Of a stretch of 64,000 nucleotides of DNA, positions 25,593-33,672 are shown one piece after another. The notes beneath the pieces were generated by a model, which saw nothing but the letters and a program-made list of their open reading frames with translations, was not told the DNA's origin and searched no databases. Source of the DNA: Nannocystis pusilla (lineage in GTDB: Bacteria; Myxococcota_A; Polyangia; Nannocystales; Nannocystaceae); contig NZ_JAIRAU010000001.1 of assembly GCF_020073745.1 (NCBI RefSeq), positions 1,178,001 through 1,242,000 of the forward strand, written 5' to 3'. The position numbers and the translations under genes were made by a program. Numbering within the stretch: the stretch's first letter is position 1; each line of letters opens with the position of its first letter.

Positions 25593-28500
25593 AACCCGAA
25601 CACGTGGGTGTGCGAGCCGCCCTTTTGGGTCTCGTTGAAGCGGCTCGATTCGACGAAGTTCTCGACGCAGTTGCCGAGGGTGGTGCCCTTGGCCTTGTCC
25701 TGCGCGGTGGCCTTGACGTTGCCGTTGACGTCGACGGTGATCTTGACGGTCACCTTCGTGCCGGCCGCGGCCGGATTGCCGCCGCAGGCCTTGACGACGC
25801 GCGGCGCCATCGCGTTGAAGTAGGACTTCAGGCGGGTCGGCTCGATGCGCAGCGGCAGGTCGCTGTTGGCCGGCTTGGGCTGCTTCGGCTTGGTCTTGGC
25901 CGGCTCGGTCTTGGCCACGGGCGGCGGCTCGGTCTTGGCGACGGGCGGCGGCGTCGGCTCGGGCTTGGCGACGGGCGGCGGCTCGGGCTCGGGCGTCGGG
26001 GCGACCACCGCCGGCGTCGGCTCGGGGACGGGTTGCGGCGGCGGCTCGGGGATGGCCTCGGGGGCAGGTTGCGGCGGCGCGGGGATGGCCTCGGGGACAG
26101 GTTCCGGCGCGCTCGCCCCGGAGGCGCCGACGACGATCGGCTGGGCCTCGTCGACGGTCTTGGCGGAGCGGGTGTCTCGCGTCGGCTTGCGCGGGCGCGG
26201 GGTGTCCTTGGCGCGCCGCGGGGCGTCGACGACGGGGTCGTCCTTGCGCGCGGGCGTGGGCTGGCGGCGCGACACCATGAGGACGAGGGACACCAGCGCG
26301 GCGCCGAGGATGACGGCGAGGCTGACGTTGCGGACGAAGTTGGGCGAGGCCGCGGGGGCGACCGGCGGGGAGACGACGATGACCGGCAGGGGCGCGGTCT
26401 TCGGCCGCGGCAGGACCGGCTCGGGCGCGCGGATCGGCGGGGCCAGGTGCGAGAGGATCATGCTCGGCTCGGGCCGGGCGGCGGGGCCCGAGGGCGCGGC
26501 GTTCCGGACCTGCGGGGCGATCGGGATGGCGCGCGGTTCGGACGGCTGCGAGACCCGCGGCTGCGGGACGGGGGTGCTCCGGACCGGCCGGGCGGCGGGG
26601 GGCGGCGGCGCGTCGAGCACGGCGGCGGCCAGCGCCGGGTCGCGCTGGCGCAGGTCGGCGGTGAAGGTGGCCAGCGGCTGCGGCTCGACCTGGGCCGCGG
26701 CGGCCCGCACCTCCGGCGGCTCGGCCCGGCGGGCGTTCTCCTCGTCCCAGTCGGTCGGGTCGAGGGCGAGGATCGCGGTGGCGCGGCGCAGCTCGCCCTC
26801 GCGGGCGCGGGCGGCCAGGACGGCCTCGTGCAGCTCGCGGATCGAGGCGTAGCGGCGCGACGGATCCTTCGCCAGCGCGCTCAGCACCACCTCCTCGAAC
26901 GGCTCGGCGATCTCTTGCTGCGGGACGACCAGCCGCGGCGCGTTCGGCTCGTCGTACATCTGCTTCTTGATGATCGAGAGGAAGCTGTCGCCGCGGAACG
27001 GAGTCCGGCCGGTCAGCAGCTCGTACATCATGACGCCGAGCGCGTAGACCGAGGTGGCCTCGCCCGGGATCCCGCCGCTGGCGAGCTCGGGGGCCATGTA
27101 CTCGGCCTGTCCGGGCGGGGTGCCCTTCGATTCGACGAGGCCCTCGGCCGAACGGTAGGTGCTGGCGACCGGGGCGATGCCGACGCCGAGGACCTTGATC
27201 GGCTGGCGCCGCCGGGCCTCGTCGTCGCTGGTGTGCAGGCGGACGACGGCCCCGAGGTTGAGGTCGGTGGCGACGATGCCCTTGTCGGCGGCGACGGTCA
27301 GGGCCTCGCAGATCTGGGTGAAGAGGATGGCGACCTGCTGCCACGGCAGCGGACCCTCGGCGCGCAGCACGGCGGCCAGCGAGTCGCCCTCGACCTTCTC
27401 CATCACGTAATACGTGAGGTGGTCGGCGGTGATGCCGGCGTCGAGGACCTCGACGATCGAGTCGTGGCGCAGCTTGGCCAGCTGCTGGGCCTCGTACAAG
27501 AACTGACGGCCGCGCCGGCCGGTCGGCGAGTGCATCGGGCCGAGCACGCGCACGGCGACGTGGCGGCCGTCCTCCTGCTCGTCGACGGCGGCGTAGACGC
27601 GGCTGGTGATGCCGTGGGTGAGCGGCTTGACCAGGCGCCAGCGGCCGATGTCGCGCCCGATCAGCTCGTCGGGGTCGCTCCACAGGTCGAGCGGGAACGG
27701 CTCGCCGAGCGGCTCGCTGGGCGGCGGGGCCAGGTGCACCGGGGCGACGATGCTGTCGCCGCTGTCGTCGTCGTCGTCATCGATGTCGGCGACGCGGATC
27801 GGGGTGAGCACGGATTGACGCGAGCTGTCCTGAGAGACAGCCAGGGCCGAGAGCGGCCGGGTCGGCTCGGACTCGTCGGGCGGCGGGGCCGGCTCGTCGG
27901 CGAGTTCGCCCGTGACGTCGGCGCGGGTGAACGCGACCCCGCTCTGCGCCGCGTGGGTGGCGATCAGCGGCGGCAAGGTCTCGTCGTCGGCCAGCTGGGC
28001 CATCGGCGGCGGCGGCAGCGGGGCGTCGTCGATCGGGTGGAGCGTGACCTCGAGCGCCGGCGCCAGCCCGGATTGATCGATGGCGGCGCCCACCGCCGCC
28101 GAGTCGACCCGCCGCTTGACCGTCGGCGCGTCGCGCTCGGGCCCCGAGGGGCGCGGCTTGGCGGCCGGGAACGCCCGCGACGGCTCGTTGAGCTCGCCGA
28201 AGTCGTCCTCCTCGCGCGCGGGCCGTCGCCCGCTGCGCGACAGGTCGGGCATCACCAGCCGCGACTGCTCGTTGAGTTCGCCGAAGTCGTCCTCCTCGCC
28301 GGGCGCAGGTCTGGCCTTGAGGACAGGTTCTTTGGACCAGGTCGTGGTCGGGGCGTCGGGGCTGCTCGCGGACGCGAGCGCCTGCGTCGGGGCGTCGTCG
28401 TCGTCGTCGGCCCACGGCGGGGCGGGCTCGTCGTCGGCGGGGGTCAAGGCGGCCCCGAGCTCGGCGTCGTCGTCGTCGACGACGTCGCGGAAGGGGAACC

Positions 28501-28873
28501 GACTGGCCTGGCTGCGCACGACCTGCGAGAGGCCGGGCGGGAGCGCGATCTCGCCGTCGTCGAGGAAGGCGCCGCGGCGTTCACGCAGGGGCGAGGGCGG
28601 CGGCTGCCGCTGCTGCTGGCCCTGGTTCAGCCCCGAATCGCCGAGCTCGCCGTCCTGGGCGGCGGCCTCGTCGTCGACCAGGTCGGCCGCGAGCTCGGGG
28701 AAGCTCTCCCCCGGACCCTGGGGGCGCTGCGGGGCCGGTTCGTCGTCGTCGTCGGTGAACTGAAACGGCGCAGCGCGGCCCGGAGGCGAAGGTTGGCGGC
28801 CTCCGTTGCGCGGGGGCGGAGGAGGACCGGATCCGTTGCGCTTATTGTCCACGGGGGCGCTCAAGGGTCGCAC
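25589..28873 (-). CDS. Membrane-bound Ser/Thr pseudokinase with AgmX/PglI-type C-terminal domain
   Basis: A 1094-residue protein with a disordered acidic/Pro-rich N-terminus (about 1-405), a kinase-like domain (about 408-690; DIGRWRLVKPLTHGITSRVY), a long Pro-rich region with one membrane span (VSLAVILGAALVSLVLMV, about 846-863), and a Pro/Glu/Lys stretch. A C-terminal AgmX/PglI-type domain completes it (RLKSYFNAMAPRVVKACGG ... TVKITVDVNGNVKA). The kinase domain lacks catalysis: the VAIK lysine is Arg (VAVRVLG), the HRD loop reads ATDLNLGAV (no His-Arg, no Lys, no Asn) and DFG reads GVG (KVLGVGIAP). The structural EYMAPE and YALGVMMYELLTGRTPF motifs remain. It is probably a scaffold or sensor. 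GTG start at 28873; a second in-frame GTG lies at the VDNKRNGSG segment. An exact repeat copy (27826-27839) lies in the coding region. Confidence 0.85.
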   Translation of the reverse strand: MRPLSAPVDNKRNGSGPPPPPRNGGRQPSPPGRAAPFQFTDDDDEPAPQRPQGPGESFPELAADLVDDEAAAQDGELGDSGLNQGQQQRQPPPSPLRERRGAFLDDGEIALPPGLSQVVRSQASRFPFRDVVDDDDAELGAALTPADDEPAPPWADDDDDAPTQALASASSPDAPTTTWSKEPVLKARPAPGEEDDFGELNEQSRLVMPDLSRSGRRPAREEDDFGELNEPSRAFPAAKPRPSGPERDAPTVKRRVDSAAVGAAIDQSGLAPALEVTLHPIDDAPLPPPPMAQLADDETLPPLIATHAAQSGVAFTRADVTGELADEPAPPPDESEPTRPLSALAVSQDSSRQSVLTPIRVADIDDDDDDSGDSIVAPVHLAPPPSEPLGEPFPLDLWSDPDELIGRDIGRWRLVKPLTHGITSRVYAAVDEQEDGRHVAVRVLGPMHSPTGRRGRQFLYEAQQLAKLRHDSIVEVLDAGITADHLTYYVMEKVEGDSLAAVLRAEGPLPWQQVAILFTQICEALTVAADKGIVATDLNLGAVVRLHTSDDEARRRQPIKVLGVGIAPVASTYRSAEGLVESKGTPPGQAEYMAPELASGGIPGEATSVYALGVMMYELLTGRTPFRGDSFLSIIKKQMYDEPNAPRLVVPQQEIAEPFEEVVLSALAKDPSRRYASIRELHEAVLAARAREGELRRATAILALDPTDWDEENARRAEPPEVRAAAAQVEPQPLATFTADLRQRDPALAAAVLDAPPPPAARPVRSTPVPQPRVSQPSEPRAIPIAPQVRNAAPSGPAARPEPSMILSHLAPPIRAPEPVLPRPKTAPLPVIVVSPPVAPAASPNFVRNVSLAVILGAALVSLVLMVSRRQPTPARKDDPVVDAPRRAKDTPRPRKPTRDTRSAKTVDEAQPIVVGASGASAPEPVPEAIPAPPQPAPEAIPEPPPQPVPEPTPAVVAPTPEPEPPPVAKPEPTPPPVAKTEPPPVAKTEPAKTKPKQPKPANSDLPLRIEPTRLKSYFNAMAPRVVKACGGNPAAAGTKVTVKITVDVNGNVKATAQDKAKGTTLGNCVENFVESSRFNETQKGGSHTHVFGF

Positions 28874-28936
28874 ATCGCGCGGCGGCTGGTCAAACTAGGC
28901 GCTTTCCTGCGGGCCCTGCCGCCGCCTGCGAGGCGC

Positions 28937-29791
28937 TCAGTCCGGAGTACCGCGATTCGCTCCCCGACCCTGCGCAGGCGCCGTGGCCGGCGCCGGCTCG
29001 AGCTGGGAGCGCACCTGCGCGATTCGCCGCTCGAGGGAGTCCATCTCCTCCGGCTGGATGCCGCGGATCGCGTCGCGGTAGCGTTCGAGGAGGACGAGCG
29101 CTTCCGCACTTCGCCCCGGGACCTGCGACAACAACACGCCGGCGTCGCGGAGGTACTGCAGCTTGAACGGGTCGCGCTCGAAGGCCCGCTGCAGCCATTC
29201 CGCGGCCTCGGCCTCGCGCTGCGGGACGCCCTGCAGGACCTCGGACAGCCTCGCGTAGTCGGCGGCGCCCGGCTCGGGCAGGCGGGTCAGGCGCCGCTGC
29301 AGCGCGACGGCCGCCTGCTGCTGCATCGACTGGCCGAGCAGGGCGTCGGCGAGGCGGGCGTAGAAGTCGGCGTCGGCGGCGGGATCGTCGTCGGCGATCG
29401 CGTGGTCGAGGAAGTACTGGACCTCGGCCTTGCGGCCCGGCGACTTGGCCAGGGCCATCGCCAGCTCGCCCTCGCAGCGGGTGCTCTTGGGGATCTTGTT
29501 GGCGCACGGGAACAGGACGCGCGCGACCTCGGCGTCGTCGCCGGCGGTGCGCGCGGCGGCGGCGGCGGCCAGGGCGGCGTCGAGCTCGGCGGCCGGGATC
29601 TGCGGCTCGGACCGCGGCGGCGGCGGGTCGCGGTCGGGGCGGCGGAACGGGTTGTGCGGGTCGCGGGCGATCGGCTGGTGATCGACGGGGTGCGTCGATT
29701 GCTCGACCTTCGTCGGCGCCGGCGGGGTCGGCGTGCCACCGCAGGCGGCGAGCAGGACGGCGACGAGGACAGCCGGTGCGGGGCGGAGCAT
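28937..29791 (-). CDS. TPR-repeat lipoprotein
   Basis: A 284-residue envelope lipoprotein, 63 nt upstream of the pseudokinase gene and in the same direction, so probably in its operon. Lipobox LLAAC, a Pro/Arg-rich linker (HNPFRRPDRDPPPPRSEP) and then TPR-like helical pairs: ELDAALAAAAAARTAGDDAEV, ADFYARLADALLGQSMQQQA, ADYARLSEVLQGVPQREAEA and AEALVLLERYRDAIRGI. It probably serves as an assembly partner of the pseudokinase system; no enzymatic motif is seen. The ATG at 29791 is supported by the box at 29799-29806. Confidence 0.75.
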   Translation of the reverse strand: MLRPAPAVLVAVLLAACGGTPTPPAPTKVEQSTHPVDHQPIARDPHNPFRRPDRDPPPPRSEPQIPAAELDAALAAAAAARTAGDDAEVARVLFPCANKIPKSTRCEGELAMALAKSPGRKAEVQYFLDHAIADDDPAADADFYARLADALLGQSMQQQAAVALQRRLTRLPEPGAADYARLSEVLQGVPQREAEAAEWLQRAFERDPFKLQYLRDAGVLLSQVPGRSAEALVLLERYRDAIRGIQPEEMDSLERRIAQVRSQLEPAPATAPAQGRGANRGTPD

Positions 29792-29798
29792 GCGGGGG

Positions 29799-29806
29799 AG
29801 TATACT
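29799..29806. promoter_or_regulatory. Palindromic bidirectional -10 box
   Basis: AGTATACT reads the same on both strands. On the plus strand TATACT ends 6 nt before the coaD GTG (29813). On the minus strand TATACT ends 7 nt before the lipoprotein ATG (29791). The whole gap is 21 bp, so both mRNAs would be leaderless and could not be initiated at once. Confidence 0.6.
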
Positions 29807-29812
29807 GCGCCG

Positions 29813-30337
29813 GTGTCCGCACCCGACCCCGGCTCGTCGACCGACCTCCCGCGCCCCCTCACGGCCGTGTACGCCGGCTCCTTCGACCCGATCACCAGCG
29901 GTCACGTGGAGATCGTCGAGCGCGCGCTGCGGCTGTTCGACCGGGTGATCGTCGCCGTCGGCCGCCACCCGACCAAGACCGGCTACTTCAGCGTCGACGA
30001 GCGCGTGGCCCTCATCGCCGAGTCGATCGCCCACCTGCCGCGCGCGCGCGCCGACCGGTACGACGGCCTGATGATCGACTTCTGCAGCCAGCAGGGCGCG
30101 CGCGTGATCGTCCGCGGCCTGCGCGCCCACGGCGACTTCGAGCCCGAGTTCCAGATCGCCTCCGCCAACCGCGACCTCCGCCCCGAGATCGAGACCGTGT
30201 TCCTCATCCCCGGCCCCGAACACCAGTTCGTCTCGAGCTCGCTGGTCCGCGAGATCGCCGGCCACGGCGGCGACTTCGCCCGCTACGTCCCCGCCCCGGT
30301 GGCCGCGGCGATGCGCCGCCGGCTGCAACGTGCCTGA
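29813..30337 (+). CDS. coaD: Phosphopantetheine adenylyltransferase
   Basis: CoaD transfers AMP from ATP to 4'-phosphopantetheine, the penultimate step of coenzyme A synthesis, in the cytosol. The product of 174 residues has the nucleotidyltransferase motif AVYAGSFDPITSGHVEIVERA near residue 17 (the T/HxGH Gly-His pair in SGH), the substrate motif VIVRGLRAHGDFEPEFQ, and the ending HQFVSSSLVREIAGHGGD with the conserved Ser-Ser and Arg. A GTG start is supported by the TATACT box 6 nt upstream; it gives an N-terminal extension of about 16 residues over most relatives. Confidence 0.95.
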   Translation: MSAPDPGSSTDLPRPLTAVYAGSFDPITSGHVEIVERALRLFDRVIVAVGRHPTKTGYFSVDERVALIAESIAHLPRARADRYDGLMIDFCSQQGARVIVRGLRAHGDFEPEFQIASANRDLRPEIETVFLIPGPEHQFVSSSLVREIAGHGGDFARYVPAPVAAAMRRRLQRA

Positions 30338-30353
30338 AGGGACATGTCCGAAC

Positions 30354-30980
30354 ATGACTGACTCGAACGACACGGTGCAAGAGACAGGTTCCAAGGGACA
30401 GCTGGCGCGCGCCGGCCAGGGCTGGCGCGGCGACGAGCACGCGCTGCAGGTCGCGGCCGCGCGCGAGGCCGGGCTGCCGGCGGGGCAGGCGGCGATCGAC
30501 CTGTACACCGAGGGCTTCCGCCGCGGGCTGCAGGAGCGCGACCCGGCCGACGGGGCGATCGTGCTGCGCGGGCGCACGGTGCTGCGCGCCGACGAGATGA
30601 TGCGCAGCCTCAAGCCGATGCTGCGGTTCTTGCGGATCGGGCCCGACTACATCGGCCTGCGCGTGGTCGAGGGCGAGTTCGAACTGCGCGTGGCCGGGCA
30701 GGTCGCCGACGCCAGCGAGCCGGTGCAAGGCGCGGCGCGGACGGTGCTGATGATCTGGATCTTCAGCGCGATCATCGGCTACCTGCTGCTGGAGAACTCG
30801 CAGGTGGCGGCGCTGCTGGCGTGGGGCGTCGGTCTGCTGGTCGGCGCGTCGGCGCTGCGCCGCGGGCAGCTCAGCGGGCGCACCATGCTCGCCGCCCGCC
30901 TCGCGGTCGGGCTCGGGATCCTCGCGCATGAAGAGCAGCTCATCTTGCCGCCCGCGGGCGGCGGGGACGGAGGCGCGTGA
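30354..30980 (+). CDS. Membrane protein of unknown function
   Basis: A 208-residue protein with a soluble N-terminal half and two closely spaced membrane spans (TVLMIWIFSAIIGYLLL and ALLAWGVGLLVGASAL, about residues 127-170), followed by an amphipathic C-terminal stretch. I recognise no family. The ATG at 30354 is preferred to the in-frame GTG at 30330 because it avoids reading through the repeat-derived sequence that follows coaD (GGGACATGTCC, 30340-30350). It overlaps the next small gene by 4 nt. Confidence 0.65.
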   Translation: MTDSNDTVQETGSKGQLARAGQGWRGDEHALQVAAAREAGLPAGQAAIDLYTEGFRRGLQERDPADGAIVLRGRTVLRADEMMRSLKPMLRFLRIGPDYIGLRVVEGEFELRVAGQVADASEPVQGAARTVLMIWIFSAIIGYLLLENSQVAALLAWGVGLLVGASALRRGQLSGRTMLAARLAVGLGILAHEEQLILPPAGGGDGGA

Positions 30981-31177
30981 CCCCCGTCTCGCCCGACCCC
31001 GGGCTGTGCGCGCGCTGCGTGTCGGGGCGCCGCATCGACTCGGCCAGGGGGTCGACGTTCTGGCGCTGCGCCGAGCACGACCGCGATCCGAGCTGGCCGA
31101 AGTACCCGCGGCTGCCGGTGCTCCGCTGCGCTCGGTTCGTCGCCGGCGAGGTTCCCGCGGGCCCGGGGCCGGAGTAG
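30977..31177 (+). CDS. Small zinc-ribbon-like protein
   Basis: A 66-residue protein with a compact Cys pattern: LCARCVSGRRIDSARGSTFWRC at the start and LPRL-PVLRC before the end, giving four cysteines (C11, C14, C30, C51) suited to one zinc ion. Similar short proteins with WPKYPRLPVLRC occur across bacteria without a known function. The GTG start overlaps the stop of the preceding membrane-protein gene (GTGA), so the two are coupled. Confidence 0.7.
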   Translation: MTPVSPDPGLCARCVSGRRIDSARGSTFWRCAEHDRDPSWPKYPRLPVLRCARFVAGEVPAGPGPE

Positions 31178-31180
31178 ATT
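31175..31180 (+). promoter_or_regulatory. -10-like box of the first paralog gene
   Basis: TAGATT ends 7 nt before the ATG at 31188. Confidence 0.4.
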
Positions 31181-31187
31181 GTCGGTG

Positions 31188-32429
31188 ATGCGCCCCGTCC
31201 GACTGTGCACTCTCGGGCTGCCGCTGGTCGCGGCGGCGCTGCTCTCGCCGGCGACCGCGCGGGCCGGCAACGGGATCCACGAGCGGACGCCGGTGCAGTG
31301 GCCCGGGGCCACCGCGTGCATGACGGTGATCGACCGCAGCGTGTCGCCGATCGTGCACTTCGACTACGAGATCCCGTTCGAGGACACGATGGTCACCGCC
31401 GACGAGGTGGCCGACAGCCGGCGCCACCAATTCGTCGCGTTCTGCCGCAATCACACGCCGCAGGAGCCGCTGCCGGTGTGGCTGGCGTGGAAGGACGTCG
31501 AGCTCGCGGAGGCGGCGGGGATCGCCGACAAGACCGACTACACGGACGAGGAGGTCCTCGAGACCAACGCGATCTACAAGGATTGCTTCGTCCGCGTCAC
31601 CGCCGACGAGGCGCGGCGCCCGATCACCTTCGCCGAGGCGGCCAAGGGCTTCGACTGGGACACCACCGCGCTCGCGCCCGGGCCCTACATCCTGCAGGGC
31701 TACACGTGGGAGCCGGCGTTCAACATTTGGAGCAAGCGCCCCGGGGTGGTGCACGTCGTCGACGGGCCCGACCTGGCCGCGGTGCCGCCGGCGGCGGCGC
31801 TGACGAACACCGAGGACCTGCTGTTCGGCGAGGACACGCTGATGCTGCAGGGCTGCGCGCGGGCGCTGCCGGGCTCGACGATGACCGGCTACTGGTCGCT
31901 GACCGGCCAGTCGGGGCTCGAATGGCACGTGTTCGCCGAGGGCGTGCCGCTCGAGGGCGAGACGATCGCGCTGCCGTTCAAGCCGCCGTTCGAGGCCGTG
32001 GGGCAGACGGTGGCGCTGCGGGTCGACGTCGTCGATCCGATGCAGCGGTCGTTCTCGGCGTTTCCGCGGGCGCTGGTCGTCATCCTGCCCGGCAACGGCG
32101 AGACGACCACCGGCGAGGATTGCAGCGACACCAATAACTTCATCGGCATGATGAGCTGCGGCGACGACAGCAGCGCGGGCGACAGCAGCGGGCCCGACAG
32201 CAGCGACGGTCCGGAGCCGACCGGCTCGACCGGAGCGGCCGGCTCGTCCACCGGCTCGACCACCGGCGAGACCGGCGACGCCGCGACGACGACGCCGATC
32301 GACGGCACGTCGCCGGGCGCGTGCGGCTGTCACAGCGGCGGGCTCGCGGGCTCGTGGGCATGGACGGGGCTGGTGCTGCTGGGGCTGCGTCGGCGGCGGA
32401 CGCGGGCTTTCGCACCCCCGCGCGGATGA
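31188..32429 (+). CDS. Secreted MYXO-CTERM protein, tandem family copy 1
   Basis: A 413-residue surface protein of a family I cannot name; four copies stand in a row here. Signal peptide (LPLVAAALLSPATARAGNG), then a beta-rich domain with conserved signposts: ACMTVIDRS, FDYEIPFEDT, DSRRHQFVAFCR, LPVWLAWKDVE, VLETNAIYKDCFVRVTADEA, GPYILQGYTWEPAFNIW, RPGVVHVVDGPD, LQGCARALPGSTMTGYWS and VALRVDVVDPMQRSF. The four conserved cysteines suggest two disulfides. A Ser/Asp/Thr stalk leads to the MYXO-CTERM tail (GACGCHSGG, hydrophobic stretch, RRRRTR), so myxosortase-type anchoring is predicted. Function unknown. Confidence 0.8.
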   Translation: MRPVRLCTLGLPLVAAALLSPATARAGNGIHERTPVQWPGATACMTVIDRSVSPIVHFDYEIPFEDTMVTADEVADSRRHQFVAFCRNHTPQEPLPVWLAWKDVELAEAAGIADKTDYTDEEVLETNAIYKDCFVRVTADEARRPITFAEAAKGFDWDTTALAPGPYILQGYTWEPAFNIWSKRPGVVHVVDGPDLAAVPPAAALTNTEDLLFGEDTLMLQGCARALPGSTMTGYWSLTGQSGLEWHVFAEGVPLEGETIALPFKPPFEAVGQTVALRVDVVDPMQRSFSAFPRALVVILPGNGETTTGEDCSDTNNFIGMMSCGDDSSAGDSSGPDSSDGPEPTGSTGAAGSSTGSTTGETGDAATTTPIDGTSPGACGCHSGGLAGSWAWTGLVLLGLRRRRTRAFAPPRG

Positions 32430-32469
32430 GCGGGCCCGGCCGCGCGCGGCGCCGGCGTCGACCTCGCGG

Positions 32470-32475
32470 TATAGT
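32470..32475 (+). promoter_or_regulatory. -10-like box of paralog copy 2
   Basis: TATAGT, five of six matches to consensus, ends 6 nt before the GTG at 32482, which fixes that start and predicts a leaderless mRNA. Confidence 0.55.
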
Positions 32476-32481
32476 GGAGCC

Positions 32482-33672
32482 GTGCGAGGTCGTGTTCGCG
32501 TCGCGCTCGTGATCGCCGGTCTGACCGCGCCCGGGGCCGCCTGGGCCGGCAACGGGGGCCATCCCCGCACACCGGTGGTCTGGCCCGAGGGCATCGCCTG
32601 CATGACGGTGGTCGATCGCAGTCAGGCGAGCACCCTGCAATTCGAGTACACGATCCCCTACGAAGACATCGAGCTGACGCCCGACGAATTGCCGAGCAGT
32701 CGGCGCCACCAATTCGTCGCCTTCTGCCGCGACGACAGCCCGCAGACGCCGCCGCCGGTGTGGCTGTCCTGGGCCGACGCCGAGGTGTGGCTCGATTGGG
32801 CGGCGCAGACGATGATCGAGCCGGCGCCCATCGACGACGAGGATGTCCTCGAGACGAGCAGCGTCTACAAGGACTGCTTCGTGCGGATCACCCCCGACGA
32901 CGAGCGCCGGCCGATCACCTTCGCCGAGGCGATGCTGCCGGTCGTGTGGGACACCGCGGGGCTGGCCGCCGGCGCCTGGCGGATCGACGGCTACACCTGG
33001 GAGCCCGAGCTCAACCGCTGGTCGCGCCGGCCGGGGGTCGTGCACGTGGTCGACGGCCCGGACCCGGCCACCGCCCCGCCGGCGGCGGCGCTGACCAATG
33101 ACGACGGCGCGTTCGTGTTCCCCGGCGAATCGTACGTGCTCGAGGGCTGCGCGCGGGCGATGCCCGGCTCGACGCTGACCGGCTACTGGGCCCCGGTCGA
33201 CACGCTCGAGTGGCAGGAGTTCGCCAGCCAGCCGCTCGAGGGCGAGACGATCGCGCTGGCCTTCACGCCGGCGCTCGACGCGGTCGCGCAGAGCGTGGCG
33301 CTGCGGGTCGACGTCACCGACCCGATGCAGCGGACCTATTCGGCCTACCCGGTCTCGCTGCTCGTGGTGCTCGAGAAGAACGACACCGACACGGGCGGCA
33401 GCTGCAGCGACGGCGGGTCATTCCTCATGGGCGGTGATTCGGGGACCTGCGGGGACAGCGGGGGCAGCAGGGGGTCCACGGGGGACAGCCCGACGACCGG
33501 GACGGACACCGAGGCGACGAGCACCGAGGCGACGAGCACCGGCGACGCGGCGACGACCACGCCCGAGACGGAGCCGGGTTCGACCGGTTGTGGCTGTCGC
33601 AGCAGCGGCGGCGCGGGGTGGGCCGCGCTGGGACTGCTGCTGCGGCCGCGCCGACGACGGGCCGTGCGGTGA
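32482..33672 (+). CDS. Secreted MYXO-CTERM protein, tandem family copy 2
   Basis: A 396-residue paralog of copy 1, with the same signposts in order: ACMTVVDRS, FEYTIPYED, SSRRHQFVAFCRDDSPQ, VWLSWADAEVW, VLETSSVYKDCFVRITPDDE, GYTWEPELNRW, RPGVVHVVDGPD, LEGCARAMPGSTLTGYWAP and VALRVDVTDPMQRTYSAYP. The stalk is Asp/Thr/Ser-rich, and the tail GCGCRSSGG plus RPRRRRAVR is again a MYXO-CTERM signal. Its own promoter box suggests it can be expressed apart from copy 1. Copy 3 begins inside its stop codon. Confidence 0.8.
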   Translation: MRGRVRVALVIAGLTAPGAAWAGNGGHPRTPVVWPEGIACMTVVDRSQASTLQFEYTIPYEDIELTPDELPSSRRHQFVAFCRDDSPQTPPPVWLSWADAEVWLDWAAQTMIEPAPIDDEDVLETSSVYKDCFVRITPDDERRPITFAEAMLPVVWDTAGLAAGAWRIDGYTWEPELNRWSRRPGVVHVVDGPDPATAPPAAALTNDDGAFVFPGESYVLEGCARAMPGSTLTGYWAPVDTLEWQEFASQPLEGETIALAFTPALDAVAQSVALRVDVTDPMQRTYSAYPVSLLVVLEKNDTDTGGSCSDGGSFLMGGDSGTCGDSGGSRGSTGDSPTTGTDTEATSTEATSTGDAATTTPETEPGSTGCGCRSSGGAGWAALGLLLRPRRRRAVR

